Origin: Hymenolepis diminuta
Lineage: Eukaryota; Platyhelminthes; Cestoda; Cyclophyllidea; Hymenolepididae
NCBI GenBank assembly: GCA_900708905.1
Contig: CAADRB010000013.1
Span: 2,484,877 to 2,548,876, forward strand
Direction: 5' to 3'
Length of the DNA: 64,000 bases
Shown here: piece after piece, positions 48,770 to 62,659 of the stretch
How the letters are laid out: each line of letters begins with the position of its first letter
How positions within the stretch are numbered: position 1 is the first letter of the stretch
Made by a program: the position numbers and the translations under genes
The notes under the pieces: model-generated
Databases searched by the model: none
What the model was told of the DNA's origin: nothing
Seen by the model: only the letters and a program-made list of their open reading frames with translations

Positions 48770-48940
48770 GCACGCCCGGTGATGAAGATAATCAACCTCA
48801 CTGGTTAATCTTGGTTGCCAGCACGGGTGGCAGAAGGCGAGTTTCACATAGGAGCAACTCCAGGACTCCTTCCCTCTACCAAGTCAAGTGTTAAAACGCT
48901 TTCCTTAATGGTCCTGAAATGTTAATTCCCTGAATTGTCC
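48770..48940 (+). repeat. tRNA-related SINE, 5'-truncated
   Basis: Begins in the body: CGCCCGGTGATGAAGATAAT, CAACCTCACTGGTTAATCTT, GGGTGGCAGAAGGCGAGTTT, ACTCCTTCCCTCTACCAAGT and AAGTGTTAAAACGCTTTCC. Confidence 0.7.
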
Positions 48941-49054
48941 AGATTTATAAAACTAATCTGCGGCACCTGTCCCTTTTTCAAAGCTAAGGTTGATTTGACT
49001 GTTAACCACTCTCACTTTTTAACCTAGTTAAACAATTATATATCTCTTATGCGC

Positions 49055-49220
49055 TTATGGTGTCGTGGTAACGTCAGCTAAGTCGGATTTCTTGAGATCG
49101 ACACCCATTAGTATACATACAGCACTTGGAATAACTAGCCAAATTGGTTAATACTGATTAACAGAGAAGTGGCAAAATTCTCCAACTCAAAATAATCGCT
49201 TCCTTCATAGAACTTGGGCA
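49055..49220 (+). repeat. tRNA-related SINE copy
   Basis: Head TTATGGTGTCGTGGTAACGT (A-box-like) and GAGATCGACACCCATTAG, then AATAACTAGCCAAATTGGTT, AATACTGATTAACAGAGAAG and GTGGCAAAATTC; 3' end truncated. Confidence 0.6.
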
Positions 49221-52200
49221 AATAATGTCATTGACCGCATTCCACCTGATTTTTTTCTTCTTTTCAGTGCTTGGTCTACAATACCGCGTTAATTTTGAGA
49301 GGAATATATAATAACAGCTATCCAACTCTTCATAGATATTACTGAAATGTTATGTATTCCATTGGTTTTACTAGGAGAAATTGCTTAGTTTTAACTGCGC
49401 AGTCCACAATTTTCTGCAGAATTTTTTAATCTCTTTAATATATCTAGAACCCTTTCCTTACTTTTCTACATAAAAGTTTTTTGACTTTTAAGATGAACTC
49501 CTCTCTACTTCTAAATAATTTATTTGTTAAAAGACTTATTATCTGTTTATGATTAGTTCTTTCTGGGATATCAGTAGTATTAAGCTGCTAACCGTAGTCT
49601 TAGATAGCTAAACCTTCATTCAAGAGGGTTTAACTACCGCTCCAATATACTCAAAGTGAGAAATCAAAAGAGCAAGTGAATGAGTAGATGCAAGTGGGAG
49701 ATTCTGATTTGGAAGTTCGTTTGCCAATATTGAATTTCACCTTAGGTGAATTTTAGTGAGCCCTGCTATGGCCAACCATTCAAACTGATAAACGACCACG
49801 GACACCACAAACATGAATTTATTCAAAAAAACAGGCGGTAAATCCCGAGGTTTGGATATTGGGACTGCTTAATTAAAAAAATCCACTGTTTTCAAAGTTA
49901 AAATTGGGAGGAGAGTCTGGATGCATATACCCTGTCGATATAAATGTGAGGCTGTAGTATAGAAGTCTGGCACCAAGTCTAGTATAATGGTCAGATTAAA
50001 AGTCAGTAAGGAAAATGTTTGTCCAGTAGAGGTCACCTTCAATTTGACGAACGGAATCATCAGTTAATATTTTAATATTAAACAAAGTCAGTTTTACATC
50101 CCTTCCCTAACAGTTCAACCAAGTAGGTAATTAGATTTATTTATTACATAGAGCTGGTATAATATTCGCTATATACCATACTCTAGCTCATCATCATCTA
50201 CGCATTGAGAAATTCTTGGCTGTCACCAGTGTAAAATAGGAAAAAAATGCAAAGCTTCTGTTCTTACAGAGAGGGGGAGAGATTGTGACTGACTGACTAC
50301 GGTCAAAATCGTCCCGTAGGTAGTAATCTGGAAAATTGTTACAGGTGGAGGGGTGACGTCAACCCGACACTTTCATTTCCAAAGTAATTGCACTGGTTAA
50401 AATGCAATCAGGACAAAACTACACTACAAACAGGCCGATCCAAGGCATAAATATTTATTACTAATCAGCATTTAATCAATATTTAACTAGTATTAACATA
50501 TATTTACCACGGATATTCTTCTAATCGACTTCACTCTTCGATTAGAGATCAAACTGACAGTTTTTATAGCCCCTCCATACCCGCTTAGTTTAGCATAAAT
50601 TATGCATCTGAAATTCTTTGATGTATATCTACATATTCAAGATGTTTGGTTACCGAAATTTTCAATTACTGCGTGGTTGAAAAAATACAAGTATTCAATT
50701 ATCATTTACCAAATCGGAACAATATCTTCACAAAATTGACAGTCTTAGATCCTTAAAATTGCTCTATTTCCTTCCTGAGAATCAGACAATTACTAAACCT
50801 ATTGCCATGAAACACAACTTCTGGGATAGTTAATTACAGAATCTGATCTTCATTTCCAGTGACCATATAACTGTATTCCATCGTTCACTTCAGGCTAACC
50901 TACTGCCCGCTTTGTCCGCCTTCGAACCCGTACGTCATCTTTCATACATACATCGGTTTCCTCACTTTTGCATCCATAAATAACTTATCTATGACACATA
51001 TGTGTTGAGACGCTTTCCACGTTTAATTAAGACTTAGAAATACTGCTTAAATCCAAGAAGCGTTCAAGAAAATAGATAAAGACTCTCTTTCATTAAAATT
51101 TTACTTTTAACGGTGTGTAAAGCAAATATAACTTACGGCCACTAAAAAGTCAAGATATTGCTCTAAATGATTTAATAACAGTATGATCGAACTTATTTAT
51201 TGCTTTAAAGTAGTTTAAAATAGATAAGAATGTTTTAAATTTATAGCGAATGCTTCACAAATAATTTTTTTGCTAAACCTCGGTAATCCTCTTAAGAAAT
51301 CCAAATGGCCTCCAGCAGTGTCCTCTGGTCTGAATTTGTCCTCGATATTAGTTGGGCTATGCCCAACGTTGCAAAAACAAAGAAGGTACCGAATGGAGAG
51401 AGTTTATTGTTCAACTACGGCTCGCTGCCAGAAGCTTAGTCGTTAAATACATTCAACGCTACTCTGCAGGGATATTGATTGACGATTGGATGAGAAGGCC
51501 TCTGCAAGTACGCCGCGCTTGCTCGCTATGCGGCCAATTGCACATTCGCATTTTCCAGAATGTTTCAGCGCATGTGAGATTCCCTTGATCAGCCTCGGTA
51601 TTGTTGTGAGCTTCACAAGTTAAAAGAAAATCACATCATGTTTATTAGAGGAAACTTAGAGCGTCATTGGTGGGTTTTCTGATCTTTCCGTATTTATCTT
51701 AGTATCCCCAGTCCAATGCGGTACTGCGGTGCAATCGATAGAGAAGGACAGGAGATTTTTATCAATTATAGGAGGAGGACATAGAGGATTATCGACGTAT
51801 TAATTAATCTCTCATTTAAATATAGCGGAACGGACTAAATACTATGATCACTAAATGCAAAACTGCAAAGTAAAATAAATCACTAATAGTACTTTGATGA
51901 GACTTAACAGAGAAAAAGGTGGCCACAAAAGCAGAGGGCAAGAGAAGCTGACTGAAGAAGATAAGGTCAAGACTGAGACCACAAAGATGAATCTTCTAAC
52001 GCGTAAGCATCTATTTTACAGTATTACCAGAGGACCCGCATCTGATGACAACAAACCGCATTGACGGGTAGCTAAACTAGTATTTCTCATTAAAGGTAGT
52101 TCGGAATACTCTTTCACATGTTGAAAGACTTTACCTCCATTGAGGTAGGAATAGCCTCCGCATCATGACCCCATTTTCTCATATTTAAAAACAGTCGCGA

Positions 52201-53164
52201 TATCCATCATCGGCAATACTATTAAATCGATTTATTCCAGAACAGTCCAATCCAGATGAACGAATGAAATCGTCTTAGTCTTCTCTTCTCCCGTTTCGCA
52301 TGAAGCGAAAATGTGAAGATCTAAATGTCACCAACACACTAGTCAAGTATTCATGAGCTGACAAGAAGGCACATAGTTTGTTCAACTAACAACTTGCATT
52401 TAGACCATAATTTTTCAATTATCAGACCAGAAGCATGTAAACGTTTATCTTTTTAATTCTTAGTAAAATTCATAGTCATAAATATAAACTCAAAATCAAT
52501 AGTTTCAACGTTGTCTATTTCACCACATCAAACCTAGTTTTTATTAAACACAATTTCAAGTTGAAACCGTCGGGAAAAATAATTTAATCTTCCACTCTCA
52601 AAGGGAAATAGTCCTCCCACTCCTAATCTGGTACTGACTTTAAATTGTTATGCTGTAACCTACCGAAAGGCAAACATTTTAAAATCATTCGTCCTGGGAA
52701 AGCAACCGAAATTGGGTAAAAATAAAGTTCACCGAAGGGTAATGGAGGAAGAGATTGAAAAGATGCTGAGGAAAAATTCTTAATTCGGCATCCAAGTTAT
52801 GAAATAATCATCCACTTCTACACTTTCCGAAATTTATTTGTCATAATTCATTGTCTGGATAACTGACTAAATTCCTATTCACAATGTCCAATGCTTATTG
52901 ACGGACTGATAAATTTGAATTGTCGGTCTACCATTTCAGTTAAATCAGGATAGTACAAGCTTACACGCTTAAAACAAATTCTTGAAATCTTGCAGACAAG
53001 AACGTAGCATTGCACCAAGGTAATTGATCTCTTGTTTTAGTTCTTTTATCTAAATAATATTTTGACTGAGCTAAGAGGAAGCATAAACCATTAAAATAAA
53101 TCCGTGGCACACAGAAGAGCGAATTTTTAAATCTCTTTTAAATTCCTGACCCATACGTTTTAAT
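49221..53164. other. Long gene-poor stretch
   Basis: About 3.9 kb. A locally GC-richer patch at 51305-51595 has protein-like reading in more than one frame (for example MASSSVLWSEFVLDISWAMP from 51305, stop after 44 codons). It could be a fragment of a mobile-element or host gene, but I recognise no family. Nothing else is supported. Confidence 0.4.
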
Positions 53165-53400
53165 TTTCATAACTCTATTAGGGAAAGCGTTAAAGGCACT
53201 TGATTTGAGTAGGGAGATATTTTTGAGCTGCTCTAATGAGAAGCTCAGATTCTACCAACCTTCTTGTCGACCGATACGGTTTGACATTCACATCAAGGTA
53301 GTCAAGCTAATGAAGGTCGATATTCCGACCTCTGATTTGGTAGACAAGTCCGTTGACCACTGAACCACTTTTAATAGTCTATAAAATCGGACTAAACTCA
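53165..53400 (-). repeat. tRNA-related SINE copy
   Basis: On the minus strand, AGTGGTTCAGTGGTCAACGG (A-box-like), AGAGGTCGGAATATCGACC (B-box region), GGTTGGTAGAATCTGAGC, and CAAATCAAGTGCCTTTAACG near the 3' end. Confidence 0.65.
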
Positions 53401-53504
53401 AGTCAGTGTAGTAGGAACTCAGTAGCTCAGCTAAATTTAATATCACAGGTAGTTAAAGATATCTCAAATCGAATGAACAGATATCTGTAGTTAAGAGAAA
53501 TAGG

Positions 53505-54740
53505 ATGCTACTTAGCTTGTATATAACACAATATTAATTTCATCCCAGGAGTGATCGAATCGGAAATCACGAGCAAACATGAGATCGCCGACAGCAAACA
53601 CACCTCTTTTATGACTTTTCGATCGTTTGTCCTGTTCTTCGGTAGCATAGAATGGTTGATGATTGGAATCGTTCTTCCCATTAGTAATTTTTCAGCCGAT
53701 TTACCAAACAGCATTGGATGAGGAGTTGTCCTGTAGGTCAATAGGAACTTTCGAATAACTTCCTCCGTTATCCGTTCTTCTTTTGCTTTCAGCATGATCT
53801 TTTGAATGTGTCGAAAAATCGCTCTGCCCGGCCGTTTAATGGTGGATGATATGAAGGCGTACGGATGTGATCAGTAGTTCTTTACCTACAGTATTCTTCG
53901 AGTAACGACAAATAGAACCGTGTTCCATTGTCTGATAGCAGAGCTGATAAGCCAAGCGTTGCGAAGATACGACCAAGGACGCTAATAATCGCTGAAGTAT
54001 TTATTGACGGCATGAATATTACTTCCGGCCACTCGGAATGTGAGCCCACCAAAACTAAGCAGACAACGCAATTGATAGGGCTAGCAAAATCATCATGCAC
54101 TCTACTCCATGGTGTCTTTATTGGGGACCAGAACATTGGTCTTTCACATGGAGGGACTCTAGCTGCATTTTGATATTTGAGACAACATCTGACAAGCAGT
54201 TCAATATCTTTGTCCATTCTCGGTCAGTATGTGTATCCTCTGGGTAATCTTTTGATTTATTCCTGATTAACCGGAGTGAAATTGTCGAAGAACACTTTAC
54301 TTGAATGTAACGGGTACGCCAACTCTCTCATTAAACGTCAAGCAGGAGCCGACAATAGTGAAATTGATTAAACAAGACCCCTTTTAATGATGAAGATGGC
54401 CACTTTGTTTTTACAAATTTCATCACTTTTCCGATGACTGAGTCTTCCGCTGAAGCGTGCCGCCGTGACAGGAGTATTCCGGCTGGAGTAGGATAGAATG
54501 CAGTATATATTCTTTGCTAGAGATAAGCCGGTAATGACGATTTCTTCCGCAGGCGTTCGTTGGTTCGCAATTAATCATGATAATCTACCAGCTTGTCTGA
54601 ACTCATTAGTTTTTCGGCATTTGATTTCAAAATCATATCCTGTCAACCAGAGCTGAAGATGGTTCTCCGAATACGTTGAAATGGATTTCTCGGATTCAAA
54701 AATTGGCGACAAAGGTTTTCAAATAACTCAGCATTGCATA
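53505..54740 (-). mobile_element. 5'-truncated gypsy-type pol fragment (RNase H and integrase)
   Basis: On the minus strand the order is the end of RNase H (YSENHLQLWLTGYDFEIKCR, about 54670-54620, then LIANQRTPAEEIVITG), the integrase core (54217-53882: PPCERPMFWSPIKTPWSRVHDDFASP, DNGTRFYLSLLEEYC) and integrase C-terminal part (53795-53508: FLLTYRTTPHPMLFGKSAEK, LLMGRTIP), then RDFRFDHSWDEINIVLY in another frame. Stops and frameshifts separate the parts. No LTR, gag, protease or reverse transcriptase was seen nearby, so it is a pol relic. It lies just downstream of the PHTF 3' end on the same strand. Confidence 0.82.
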
Positions 54741-54943
54741 TACACCAGATTAACCATATTAAAAAAATAAAAAAAACAAGAGGTCGAGGAAAAATATACA
54801 TATATTTATAGATAACTCCATAATAAACACATCTCCTTGTGCGTAGGCTTATATTACTACAAAGTTCTTAACTCCCAGCAGCAAATGAATGACAATTAAA
54901 AATAGAGAACACAAATAAGATCAGAGGATCCAAAAAAAACTTT

Positions 54944-57900
54944 CTACCAGTTGGCAGGATTAAGTTTAAGTTTATACAATTTGAGCTTGAAGCCCAGTAT
55001 TTCTGAAATGAACGCAGAGAAACAGGAGAGAAGGACCAACTTGAATATATTGTAGATCAGCGGATTCACCGCCCACCCACAAATTCGATACGGACCGTCT
55101 ACTTCTTTGAGCAGACTTTCCGCCATCTTCAAAACTTGATTTGTTGTAGATAATTCGTCTTTCTTCTGCGGTTTCCTATTCAGGCATAGGTATAGATTAA
55201 GCTGAAAAAGGATAAGAAAGTAATCGTTACTTATAAATTAAAGTAGGAGGCACTTAAGTCTTAAATTTTACGTGTACCTGCTCCGAAATGAGAACTGATA
55301 CGTTGCGAAATTTCTTGGTAATTTTGAGACCAAGTGTAAGGAAACGCAATAAGAAGACACTTAAACCAGCCGTGTAGGCTAGAATGTCCCAAGAAAGGGG
55401 GCTAGAGAATACCCCTTGACGTTGGCTAGACCCATACCACAGAAATTGATAACAGAACATGAGACCAAAACCGAAGGCGAGATAGAATGTAGCCGTGACG
55501 ATACATTCTACAGAACGTTGTGGTCCACGTTTTTTGAGATATGATCGAAGAGTGAGCCAACATTTTACATGAGCTACTTTGTTCAATCGCAGATGTGGAA
55601 TACAGCACCTTCGAGCACGATGACTTGATGTTAAGGCGAAGAAGTGTTTGGCGTAGAAGTGCCGCTACAAGAAAATCGACATATCAATGTTTCTGAGGTA
55701 AAAATTACTCGAGAATTTAGAACAAAACTCACTTGTTGAAAAGCACGTTCAGCAACACAGAGAAGGAAGAATATGACCGCATAAATGTTGAAACGGAGAA
55801 AGATTCCCAGAGCGATAACGAGATTGTCCCTGTAAAAGATCAGGAATTGAAAGAGCCCACTTAAAACCGTTTACCCAAATTGTAAAGAGACAAGTGCCCT
55901 CTGTTGAAAAAAATTTCACCTAACCTAGGTTCTTTGATTCTACTGAAATTGACTCACATTCTAAAAATTGGCACAATAACGTCAAAATATGATTTACTAA
56001 GCTTGATTAATCCAGTAGAGTAAACAATGTTAAAGAAATTTTACATTGATGTTATATTAATGCTCACAAATAATTCCGATTAGCATAACCACCGCCTCTG
56101 TACAATTACGTTGATGAAGAGAGGTCATGAAGAAAATTTCCGTGAAGCAGAAAATTATTTATAATCTAATTAACGCCTAAAAGCCTATAAAATACAATGA
56201 CATAAAATTCACTGGCAATAAGAAATGACAAGTGGAAAGTTTAATAGAGGATTTAGGGTGGTTATAATTAAAGCGAAATGTTTTTATGGCCATGTTATAT
56301 GGTCTGATATACTTCTTGAAACAATGAGCGAAATTAAATAATTAAGAAATTTTAATTTAATAGATGAAAAAATTAAAATGAAATATTACCCCGAAGGTAC
56401 TTATAGCATTTCAGAATTTGTTGCGCTATTCCTCAAATAAAGTAAGCAAAATTTCATAGCACAAACAATGACAATAAACGCCTATTTTCAAGAGCTAATG
56501 ACAGGCTAAGGAAAGAATATCTTAAACAAAACTTTCTTTGTTTTGTAACAATGATAGCAAAACGTAGACAATGATTATGTTCTTTAACTTGCATTAGCGA
56601 CCTAAGATGAGTAAATAATTGTTTCGCTTTTAAATTTTCAGATAATAGTGCAACCAACAAAGAAGAGCCAGTTACCTGCTAGGATTGTCACGACACTGTC
56701 CACAGTATTAAACTATTAACCGTAAATCCTGGGATTTTAAAACCCCTCATTCCCAGGCCGCTAGATTGGCCATCCCATTGCAACCAACATCCAGTGACTG
56801 AGAGCAATTGAATACGTCTATTTAATTTAGGTACAATAAGAACTGTGTTTAACCGTCAACTCATAAACAAAAGAGAGTTTCTAGGATATACCCTGCATCC
56901 TTAAGGTAAGACGGAATACAAAATTCTCATCAAATCCAGAGACCGCCGCAAATATGATGAGTTACAGTTACAATCATAGAATATTTTGAATCCCCCAGTT
57001 CTCCATGTAACTCCTTTGCTTGACATGACCTCATAACCTCAAGACATGAGTAACGGAAAATCAAGACAAAATCTTCTGATTCAGACAAGTACCAATACAC
57101 TAGAAGTAGAACGGAAGATTCAAATTGAATAAATATTTCAGTTGTCAATATTAGCGGATAAAATTCTGAAAAAAGTAACGCACTCATGTAAAGGGCAAAA
57201 AGGAACAAATATAGGAAAGAACGTTACGAATTTATTTTTAAGAGATGAGAACCGAAGGTTTTCAAATGTCGAACATCCGAACAACTTACAGAGTCGCCAG
57301 CCACAGAACATCATCCCAAACACCTTGACGAGTAGGGAACCAAATATGCGTCATAAAGTTAGCAATCTTGTGGTAGAGGTACAACACCAGAGTTCCTGGG
57401 GTTTTGAAGGGATTCGTGGCAAAAGCTAACAGCTCAGCTTCTGGAAGGGGTCCAACTCGTACAGAAGCACTGGGCGGTCGATTTGATCCCGAGTGACTGC
57501 AGATGTGGAAGATGAGGGGCAATGTAGTTAGAAAGAAGACAATTGCCACCGCGGCCTTGGGGTAGATATTGGACACTTTCTGTCGTTCCACGGCCTAAAC
57601 GAAATTAAAAAAAAAACACAAATTATTCAAGCCAAATCAAATAAAAAATTGGCAATAATTCCCAAGATCATTAAGAAAATCGTTTTCAAAAGCTCATCTT
57701 GGGAAAAAGGAGTAACATTATGCAGACCTCCAAGAGAAAATTTGATTTTCCCACACCCTTTTAGCCAAACTTAATCAGTGCAATCGGCCATTCTGATCAC
57801 TAGATTGAGCACGGAGCACGTACCAATTGGAATATTTTTTTTTCACTGGTGAACATGCGGACAGACAGAAACAGGCTTTTGTTAAAGGGAAAGGAATGCA

Positions 57901-60900
57901 TGTTCACAGACGTGTTAAATGCTCAATAAATAAGAAGTGAATTGAGAAATTAGTCATTTTCTTTTTTATTTAACTTACAATTTTTACCAAAGTATCACAT
58001 TTAAGGTTTGTGAAAGTATTAGCACAAATTACGTGACTACAAAATCTTGCTTATGTTACACTTAGGGACAAAGGCGATCAAATTCCTTAATCTGACTATT
58101 TAAAGTCAAATTTTACGCAATAACTTCATTTAAATTTGTTCCACATTAAACGAGTTCTTAGTAAATTGAAAAAAAACAAACACAGAGGTGAAAAATCATG
58201 TCAAAAATACAATTTTGACAAGGGGTGCATGAATCTAAATATGCCAATTACTGAAGAAAGGAGAAAGATAACTTATGAGATATCAATCTTGTCCTTACAA
58301 ACTTAATTCCTAGGGATTGTTTGTAAACGCTTGGTTTGAGCTTAACTATCAAAGTCATTGGGTGAAAATTGTAGTGTATTTTAGCTTTCAAAAGTGAATA
58401 TTTGGTCACTTCCAGTTTACATTAGTCTAACTGTGGTGGAAAGCATACACCTGCATTGACCGCTTCTAAAGACCCATAAATTGATATAAGCTAGTGAGAT
58501 GCTAACAAGATGGCAAATGGCTACCATGAAGTTAACAGAGCTGACCTCAGTGGAATTCATATTAAGTAAACTAATTCTTTATAATAGCACATATTTTCAA
58601 AATTGGCGCCTCCAAGTTTGGGGGCTCATTCAAAAATAATAAAATGATGAAAAGCTAAGTCACCTAAAGTAAATATATGCATCATAAAACATAACATTAC
58701 ATAAATAAACTAAATGTAATTATATTTAAATAGTAGATGCTTGTTAAACAAGAGGAGATAAGTAAAACATACTTGAATAATTCTCCATCCAATATCGAGA
58801 AGCGTGAAACTGCTCTTTCGCATATGCTTGCCCTCCCACACGTAACAGGAAACTTAAAAATAATTAAATAAACAATTAAAAACATGAGTAATACAATATG
58901 AGCGACAATTTAAGGATCTGCATCAAACAAATCCGAAAAAATTTGCTAGTAAAGCTACAAGGCACATTTTGAGCACCAGTAACCTGGATAGAGAAGAGAT
59001 TAAAAAAGGAGGAGACAGATGAGATTAATCTATCGCACTTTAATTGATGACAATAATAAGTTAAGTCATTTAAAGACCGTATCCAATATACGAATTGGAT
59101 AAAAGGATGCACAATCTACAAATTTCATTAGATTTAGAAGAGAGCTCAGTGAAGCCTTATAGCAAATTTATTTCATCTCCATATTCTTTCCCAGCTGTAT
59201 AAGTAAGAAAAGTTTTGCGCTTCGAGAGTGTAAGATGTATGGCAACAAACTCAAATTCCGCCAGAATTATAATCGAGGGCTCAAGAAACGGAAAATGAAA
59301 TCAGAAGAAATAGAAATTTCTCAGTTCGGCATAAAGACTTCAAGGAAGCTTACAGCCTAGATATTGCCCTTCTGGATTTTACAAACTTCACAGCAATCAA
59401 ACTAATAAGGAGAGGGAGAAAGTGTAGTCGAATATTTGTATTAGGAAAGAATAAAGCGCATGTTCGTCTTTCAATTAGTTAGTCGATTAGGTGCGTGAGT
59501 AGAGAGCAGTTTATTGGTAAAATAGGGAGAAAGTATTGCAGCTGGATCAGCCATCAAAGTCACCAAAATTCTAAAAAGAAACATCCAAAATCGATGGCTA
59601 AACAGCCCATTACAACCTAACTAGTCCGAGCTAATGTGAATAAATTAAACATATTAAAAGATAATCTTCGAAACACAATTTAAGAATTTGCGATTCGCCA
59701 CAGTTAATGAATATTGCACTGTAGTCGTTCTAATACATTAAGTATTCCCTCAGTTTGCAGTATAAAAAGTGTTATTTAGTTATATATTTGATGATTAAGA
59801 CACATGGAATGTAGTCCTTAAACCGAACAGAAGAGGATGGATAAATAAAGTTGCTTTTGGTCTGGTAATGGCTTGATCTCCAAGAGCCAATTATACGAAA
59901 AGGATTTTAATCCTAGTTTAAGCCATTAGGCACGCCGAAAAAAGGCTAAGCCAGCAACCTCCTTAGCGACGGTTCCGAAGCTCACGCACCACCAAGCAGA
60001 GTGGACCGATGGGGAATCAAAAACATAAGAACACAGTGGTCAGTGGCAAGATCAGAACCTTCATGGCTTTTAGTAATTCATAAAGCAAGACGTACAACTC
60101 CTATCACTCTTCCTTCTCTTAATGGTTCTTGGTTCTTATTTTCAGTTTTCATAAACCTTATAGTCTTCATGCTCTTTCATATTAACTTTTATTATCTAAA
60201 TGATGTTCCCTAATAGACCACGCTTCCTACAGTTCAATATCGCGCTGATTGCTATACAAAAATCGATAGATTGAGCGCAAGGCAATTGGGCCTTCTTCCC
60301 CAAGATTTGATGTACGTGAAGAGATATTATTTGACGGCTTAACTTCATGTTAATAAGATATCGAAAGCCAATAGACCCATCAGGTATTTTTGAAAGCAAA
60401 AGTTGCCACTCTAAGTTATTTTGACAGACATACAGAAAAGTCTGAGTGATTGACAATTAACCTATTCCCAAATTTCAAAATAACGATAGTATCTAAAAAA
60501 TTACGTAAACAGAATCAGTTGAAATAATCGGGGAAATTCTTTAAGTCACCTCTAAACAAAGATCAAGGCTCGGCAATCAATTAGCAAAAAAGAACCAAAG
60601 CCAAATGTACTCACCACTCTCCGACTGTGCATATGAAGGATCCGACATGCCCTGCAAAGAAAATTATTAATCATTAGTCAGTCAATGAAGTACAAGGTTC
60701 ACCTTGAATGTTCAAAAAGTACCCCACCTGAATCGTATGAAAGTACCAAAGTGCAAACGGCGCATCTGATCCTGCGACCTCTGTGCTTCCAGTCCCTCCA
60801 GCCTGTTCTTCCACAGGACTTATAAGTCCTGTCCTGTCTACAGTCCCAGTGGAATGAATGCCAAGAACATTCCCAGGACTTGCAGTCCGATTTGGTGAAC

Positions 60901-61141
60901 CTTCCTCTGTCAGAACGACAGTGCGCAGAGAGAGATGTTTCAACTGTTGACCAGATTGGTATTTAGAGTTTGTTGTTCCAGGTGCAAATGTGGGGCATTC
61001 GGTCGCGGAAGCCTCGATTCGATGATCGTTTGAAGCACTTTCGCGGAGAGCAGACTGTTCGTCATCTGAACCGGAAGAGGATTCATCGCTGCGAACATCG
61101 CTGTTCATACGTTCGTATTCTGTCTCGGAAGCTGGGTGGCC
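54944..61141 (-). CDS. PHTF: PHTF1/2 homolog (ER membrane protein), 5' partial
   Basis: PHTF proteins were named putative homeodomain transcription factors but are multi-pass ER membrane proteins. Visible minus-strand exons: 61141-60728, 60651-60615, 58852-58773, 57594-57383, 55829-55733, 55664-55278 and 55201-54944 (TAG); 495 codons including stop, all phases consistent. Order: a Ser/Glu/Asp-rich linker (MNSDVRSDESSSGSDDEQ), a VWEGKHMRKSSFTLLDIGW block (human VWEGNDCKKADMSVLEI from memory), then membrane segments. Strongest matches are LLCVAERAFQQ, WLTLRSYLKKRGPQRSVE, FLLRFLTLGLKITKKFRNVS and the end NPLIYNIFKLVLLSCFSAF followed by EILGFKLKLYKLK. No homeobox is present in this part. The N-terminal region with the first membrane pair is missing, either in 61.2-64 kb unrecognised or beyond the window. 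The donor at 57382 is the least certain joint. Confidence 0.9.
57725..57830 (-). repeat. tRNA-related SINE fragment in a PHTF intron
   Basis: On the minus strand, CAGAATGGCCGATTGCACTG, AAGTTTGGCTAAAAGGGTGT and GGGAAAATCAAATTTTC resemble the family body. Degenerate. Confidence 0.45.
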
Positions 61142-61499
61142 CTGTGGAAATTCAATAAATAGATATTAAAGGGAGGAAAATACATTATTCCACTGTTTCT
61201 AATAACTGGTTTGAAGTTCCTGAACGAAATTATAAATCGATGGTTATTTATGATAGCTAAATAAAATATCAATGATCCAAAACGACGGATTTCGAAAAGT
61301 CCAAATGAACGAAAATTGAATGATCGATGATAACAATAGATCAAAATGACTGAATAGATTCGTGTAGAGGCTTTGATCTTCTAAGACCATCTTCTTACTG
61401 GTATTCAACTTTTGTAGATCCATGATACTCAACCAATGATGGCGATGGGTGGTTAACGCGCATTTCTATAAAGTCAAAGGTAACCAGAACGATATTCAT

Positions 61500-61660
61500 G
61501 AGTGCACATATGATGTTGATTGCCAACTGCCCTGCTTACTTCTTGTCAACTAGAAGGGTAGCAGAATGCGAGTTCGCCATAGGGAGGCTCCCAAGCTATC
61601 ATCAAGTGTTGCCACCACTTGCCATAATCGGTTCGAGAAGCCTTTTATATTCATCGGTAT
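61500..61660 (+). repeat. tRNA-related SINE copy
   Basis: Landmarks AGAAGGGTAGCAGAATGCGA, CCATAGGGAGGCTCCCAAGC, CATCAAGTGTTGCCACCACT and GAGAAGCCTTTTATATTCAT; head truncated. Confidence 0.6.
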
Positions 61661-62659
61661 AATTTCCTAATCCTTGAATCTAAGATATCGAGTATCCGTT
61701 TAAATTGAATGTTAGAAAATATCTTTATTTGCTATGATTAGTAAATATTGCAGAGGTTTCATGTAACCTTCATTCTCTTTCAGATGAAAGTTTATAGACA
61801 TTTTCCAATTCTAAATAAGAAAAAATGAAACTAATGAGCACAAAAAAATAATCTGATTGGGAGGGTAGATAAAGGGTAATATAATAACTTTATCTATAAG
61901 AAAAAAAATCACGAATATTTGAAGTTGCTTAAAAAAAAAAACAATGACCGGCAACAAACATTCGGTCTAGGGTTGAACCGGAGAAACGAATCTCTTATTG
62001 GCATGCGCGAATTATCAACAGCGTTTCGAGTTTACAAATGTTATTTTTTTCATGGTACAAACTCAAATTCTTTCAGTGTGCAATCAGTAGGCAGATAATA
62101 GCTCTCGAAAGGGTAGGTATAATTTAGCTTCAGAACCAGAAAAAAATAACTCCATGCTTAAAAAAATACTGTAAGATACTTTCAGATAGCATAAGGGTAG
62201 AAGTCTGACATGTATGAATCGTTACATAAACCTAAAGGTCATAACTTTCTATAAAAGTATTAGAGTGACCTCATTATAGTCACCACATGTTCTCACGCAG
62301 CCCACTCAACGCTGCTTCCCATTTTAAAGATACACTTCTCACGGTTTCTCCAGGATATTTTACCTTTCTCAGTCGATATATAAATTAACGCTATGAGGAT
62401 GGGAGTAACGCCAACACCTAATCTATAAAATTTGACTGATTCCAGTTTTACACTTTCTTTTGTTTTTAATCAAATTAGAACAGTGTTTTTGATAATTTTG
62501 AAAACGGAAATACACCTAAATACGCGTCTTAAGTCGTGATAGCCGATGCTCAGGGCAATTTTGACATAACTGTCAAAACCTCCGACCGACCTAAAAGTTT
62601 TCAAATACCTCAAACCAGAAAAAAACACTATCGCAACAACCTCGCATATACTTTTGAGG

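Noticed and set aside
56660..56800. Further SINE copy in a PHTF intron (GGTTTTAAAATCC-like box on the minus strand)
   Set aside because: Only a B-box-like phrase is present; the family body landmarks are missing.
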